Origin: Deltaproteobacteria bacterium
GTDB lineage: Bacteria > Desulfobacterota > Syntrophia > Syntrophales > UBA2210
Reading direction: 5' to 3'
Assembly: GCA_019314085.1 (NCBI GenBank)
Contig: JAFCZZ010000118.1
Coordinates: 1-5,668 of the forward strand
Length of the DNA: 5,668 bases
The notes under the pieces were generated by a model. The model was not told the DNA's origin, made no database searches, and was given only the letters and a program-made list of their open reading frames with translations. Below are positions 5,088 through 5,668 of the stretch, piece after piece. Positions within the stretch are counted from its first letter, which is position 1. Every line of letters begins with the position of its first letter. The translations under genes were made by a program, and so were the position numbers.

Positions 5088-5106
5088 CTTATGAGGTGGC
5101 TTTTTT
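5088..5106 (+). terminator. Intrinsic-terminator-like 3' end (GGTGGC + T6)
   Basis: GAGGTGGC is followed by a T run at 5101-5106. The stem partner is not the usual adjacent arm. It is either AAAGCCA at 5021-5027 (7 bp with 5097-5103, enclosing a branched loop of about 70 nt) or the leader at 4590-4604 (15 bp with 5088-5102). This doubles as the closing helix of the proposed RNA. Some read-through may serve the downstream genes, which show no promoter of their own. Confidence 0.55.
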
Positions 5107-5140
5107 ATTCTTGCAATAATGGAAAGGAGGGTGTGTGCCA

Positions 5141-5341
5141 ATGACATTAAACAAAGCCATTGAAATCCTCCAGCTTCTTTGTGCTGGATGGGAAGCAGGA
5201 CCAAAAGGTGATGCGGTAGACGCTATTAAACTCGGGCTTGCTGGATTAGAGGCTATCCGCTTCGCTCGCAATGGGAATTCCTGGCACCCCAGGGCATTAC
5301 TCCCTGGAGAGAAGCCCGAGAATAAAGAACAGAGAGGTTAG
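5141..5341 (+). CDS. Small phage-type protein, paralogue 1
   Basis: A 66-aa protein of unknown function. AAAGGAGG (5123-5130) lies 10 nt before ATG 5141. A GTG at 5135 is in frame, but the neighbouring paralogue begins MTL at the equivalent point, favouring ATG 5141. Residues 1-14 (MTLNKAIEILQLLC) form an amphipathic helix. Residues 27-38 (DAIKLGLAGLEA) form a second, and the tail contains LLPGEKPE. The 'AIEIL ... DAi.LGieAL' two-helix pattern recurs in many short uncharacterised phage proteins. The gene starts about 35 nt after the structured RNA and 5 nt separate its stop from the next start. Confidence 0.7.
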   Translation: MTLNKAIEILQLLCAGWEAGPKGDAVDAIKLGLAGLEAIRFARNGNSWHPRALLPGEKPENKEQRG

Positions 5342-5346
5342 CGCTT

Positions 5347-5529
5347 ATGACACTAAAGGAAGCCATCGAGATTCTAGAGACATTGTGCGGTGCTTGCTGT
5401 CACCCAAGCAGCTTACGCGAGAAGGATGCTCTTAACCTAGGCATCGAAGCACTAAAACGATGGCAGCTTCAAAAGCAACTCCCTGATAATGTGATTTGGG
5501 AGACGCTGCCGGGCGAGACCGAGGAGTAA
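5347..5529 (+). CDS. Small phage-type protein, paralogue 2
   Basis: A 60-aa protein. Its N-terminus MTLKEAIEILETLC matches paralogue 1 at 10 of 14 positions. D-A-x-x-L-G falls at residues 27-32 in both, and both end with LPGE near the C-terminus, so the pair arose by tandem duplication. The stretch between the helices differs (GACCHPSSLREK here), with three Cys within residues 14-18 (C14, C17, C18) and H19. Metal binding is possible but unproven. The ribosome binding site is moderate (AGAGG, 5333-5337, 9 nt from ATG). GAGGAG in its last codons serves the next gene. Function unknown. Confidence 0.7.
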   Translation: MTLKEAIEILETLCGACCHPSSLREKDALNLGIEALKRWQLQKQLPDNVIWETLPGETEE

Positions 5530-5530
5530 A

Positions 5531-5668
5531 ATGAGACTAGAGAGTATTAAAGCACAAACACCCAGGGAGACCGAGATCCGCCGCCAGGCACACGCTAAAG
5601 CGGTCCTCAAAGGCATTACCATGCGCCAGGCGGTATTCGAAGCCCTGGAGTTGTGGCTAAAGGAGCAA
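5531..5668 (+). CDS. Possible ribbon-helix-helix-like protein (5' part, runs off window)
   Basis: ATG 5531 follows GAGGAG (5521-5526) by 4 nt and one base after the preceding stop. Forty-six codons are open to the window end with no stop. Residues 12-46 (RETEIRRQAHAKAVLKG, ITMRQAVFEALELWLKEQ) resemble the two helices of CopG/Arc/ParD-type ribbon-helix-helix proteins: a basic helix with alanine, a G-(I/L/M)-(T/S)-(M/L) turn, then a v.eAl..wL helix. The preceding residues would have to supply the DNA-contacting strand, and only a short LESIKAQT is there, so the call is tentative. If right, it would be a small DNA-binding regulator or antitoxin-like protein of the downstream module. Confidence 0.6.
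   Translation, partial: MRLESIKAQTPRETEIRRQAHAKAVLKGITMRQAVFEALELWLKEQ

Larger units (their letters stand above)
4553..5106 (+). ncRNA. Putative large ornate structured RNA (about 550 nt)
   Basis: Lies between a strong promoter and a T6 run. Local helices in order: 4649-4660/4664-4675 (12 bp perfect); 4679-4693/4702-4716 (15 bp, two G-U); 4729-4737/4771-4779 (9 bp, plus CCC/GGG beyond an A-G mismatch); 4784-4791/4815-4822 and 4793-4800/4807-4814 (8+8 bp, one bulged T); 4834-4842/4856-4864 (9 bp, one G-U); 4876-4884/4890-4898 (9 bp); 4907-4917/4931-4940 (10 bp, one bulge); 4945-4952/4968-4975 (8 bp, one G-U); 4997-5004/5013-5020 (8 bp); 5062-5067/5084-5089 (6 bp). Ends: 4590-4604 pairs with 5088-5102 (15 bp, two G-U) and 4604-4612 with 5050-5058 (9 bp), nested around the 5062-5089 hairpin as a three-way junction. 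Possible pseudoknots: 4693-4700/4968-4975, 4725-4731/4924-4930, 5004-5010/5054-5060. Size and context recall GOLLD and ROOL RNAs of phages. Class membership is unproven, and no tmRNA, RNase P or group II intron hallmarks were recognised. Confidence 0.68.

Noticed and set aside
4553..5106. tmRNA, RNase P RNA, group I/II intron or CRISPR array
   Set aside because: No tag-peptide reading frame with tRNA-like ends, no RNase P core signatures, no intron domain V motif and no regularly spaced direct repeats were recognised.
4938..5204. 88-codon minus-strand frame across the RNA 3' end
   Set aside because: Crosses the T-run, the hairpins and the start of a well supported + strand gene. Product is not protein-like in context.
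5289..5307. CCAGGG/CCCTGG hairpin inside paralogue 1
   Set aside because: Only 6 bp, inside a coding region and not followed by T residues. Noted but not evidence that the structured RNA extends here.
5135..5341. GTG start at 5135 for the first paralogue
   Set aside because: Only 4 nt from the GGAGG, and the second paralogue begins MTL at the equivalent of ATG 5141.

Overview
The window reads as part of a tailed-phage or prophage genome, or a closely related element, from a bacterium. Every supported gene is on the + strand. Genes are tightly packed with strong GGAGG-type ribosome binding sites and two ATGA stop/start overlaps. A short dispersed palindromic repeat of a kind common in Dehalococcoidia (Chloroflexota) and some other bacteria lies at 4451-4479. 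With C-rich intergenic DNA and a canonical sigma-70 promoter, it makes a Chloroflexota-like host plausible, but the host is an inference and not shown.

Positions 1-4319 look like the distal end of a structural (late) operon. The order is: the last codons of an upstream gene; a fibre-like protein with a C-terminal C1q-like jelly roll (28-891); two small membrane proteins, the second holin-like (951-1163, 1160-1324); a 69-aa protein of unknown function (1327-1536); a 253-aa Trp/Tyr-rich amphipathic-helix repeat protein (1550-2311); a 635-aa membrane-anchored protein built from helical modules with an exact 55-residue period and a C-terminal coiled coil (2308-4215); and a possible 26-aa acidic peptide (4239-4319).

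Positions 4320-4516 are C-tract-rich intergenic DNA. A promoter follows with a perfect TTGACA and an extended -10 (4517-4546). It drives the most striking object here: about 550 nt (roughly 4553-5106) packed with consecutive hairpins of 8-16 bp. The 5' leader (4590-4604) can form a 15-bp helix, with two G-U pairs, with the 3' end (5088-5102) about 490 nt away, immediately before a T6 run. Several loop-to-strand complementarities suggest pseudoknots. I interpret this as a large, ornate structured RNA, comparable in size and layout to phage-associated classes such as GOLLD or ROOL, though I cannot assign it to either. A 132-codon open frame with a ribosome binding site (4624-5022) runs through it. 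That frame may be a real gene inside a structured RNA or a spurious ORF.

Positions 5141-5668 hold a run of short genes: two tandem paralogues (66 and 60 aa) and the start of a gene whose product resembles the helical part of a ribbon-helix-helix protein. They have strong or moderate ribosome binding sites and no visible promoter of their own.
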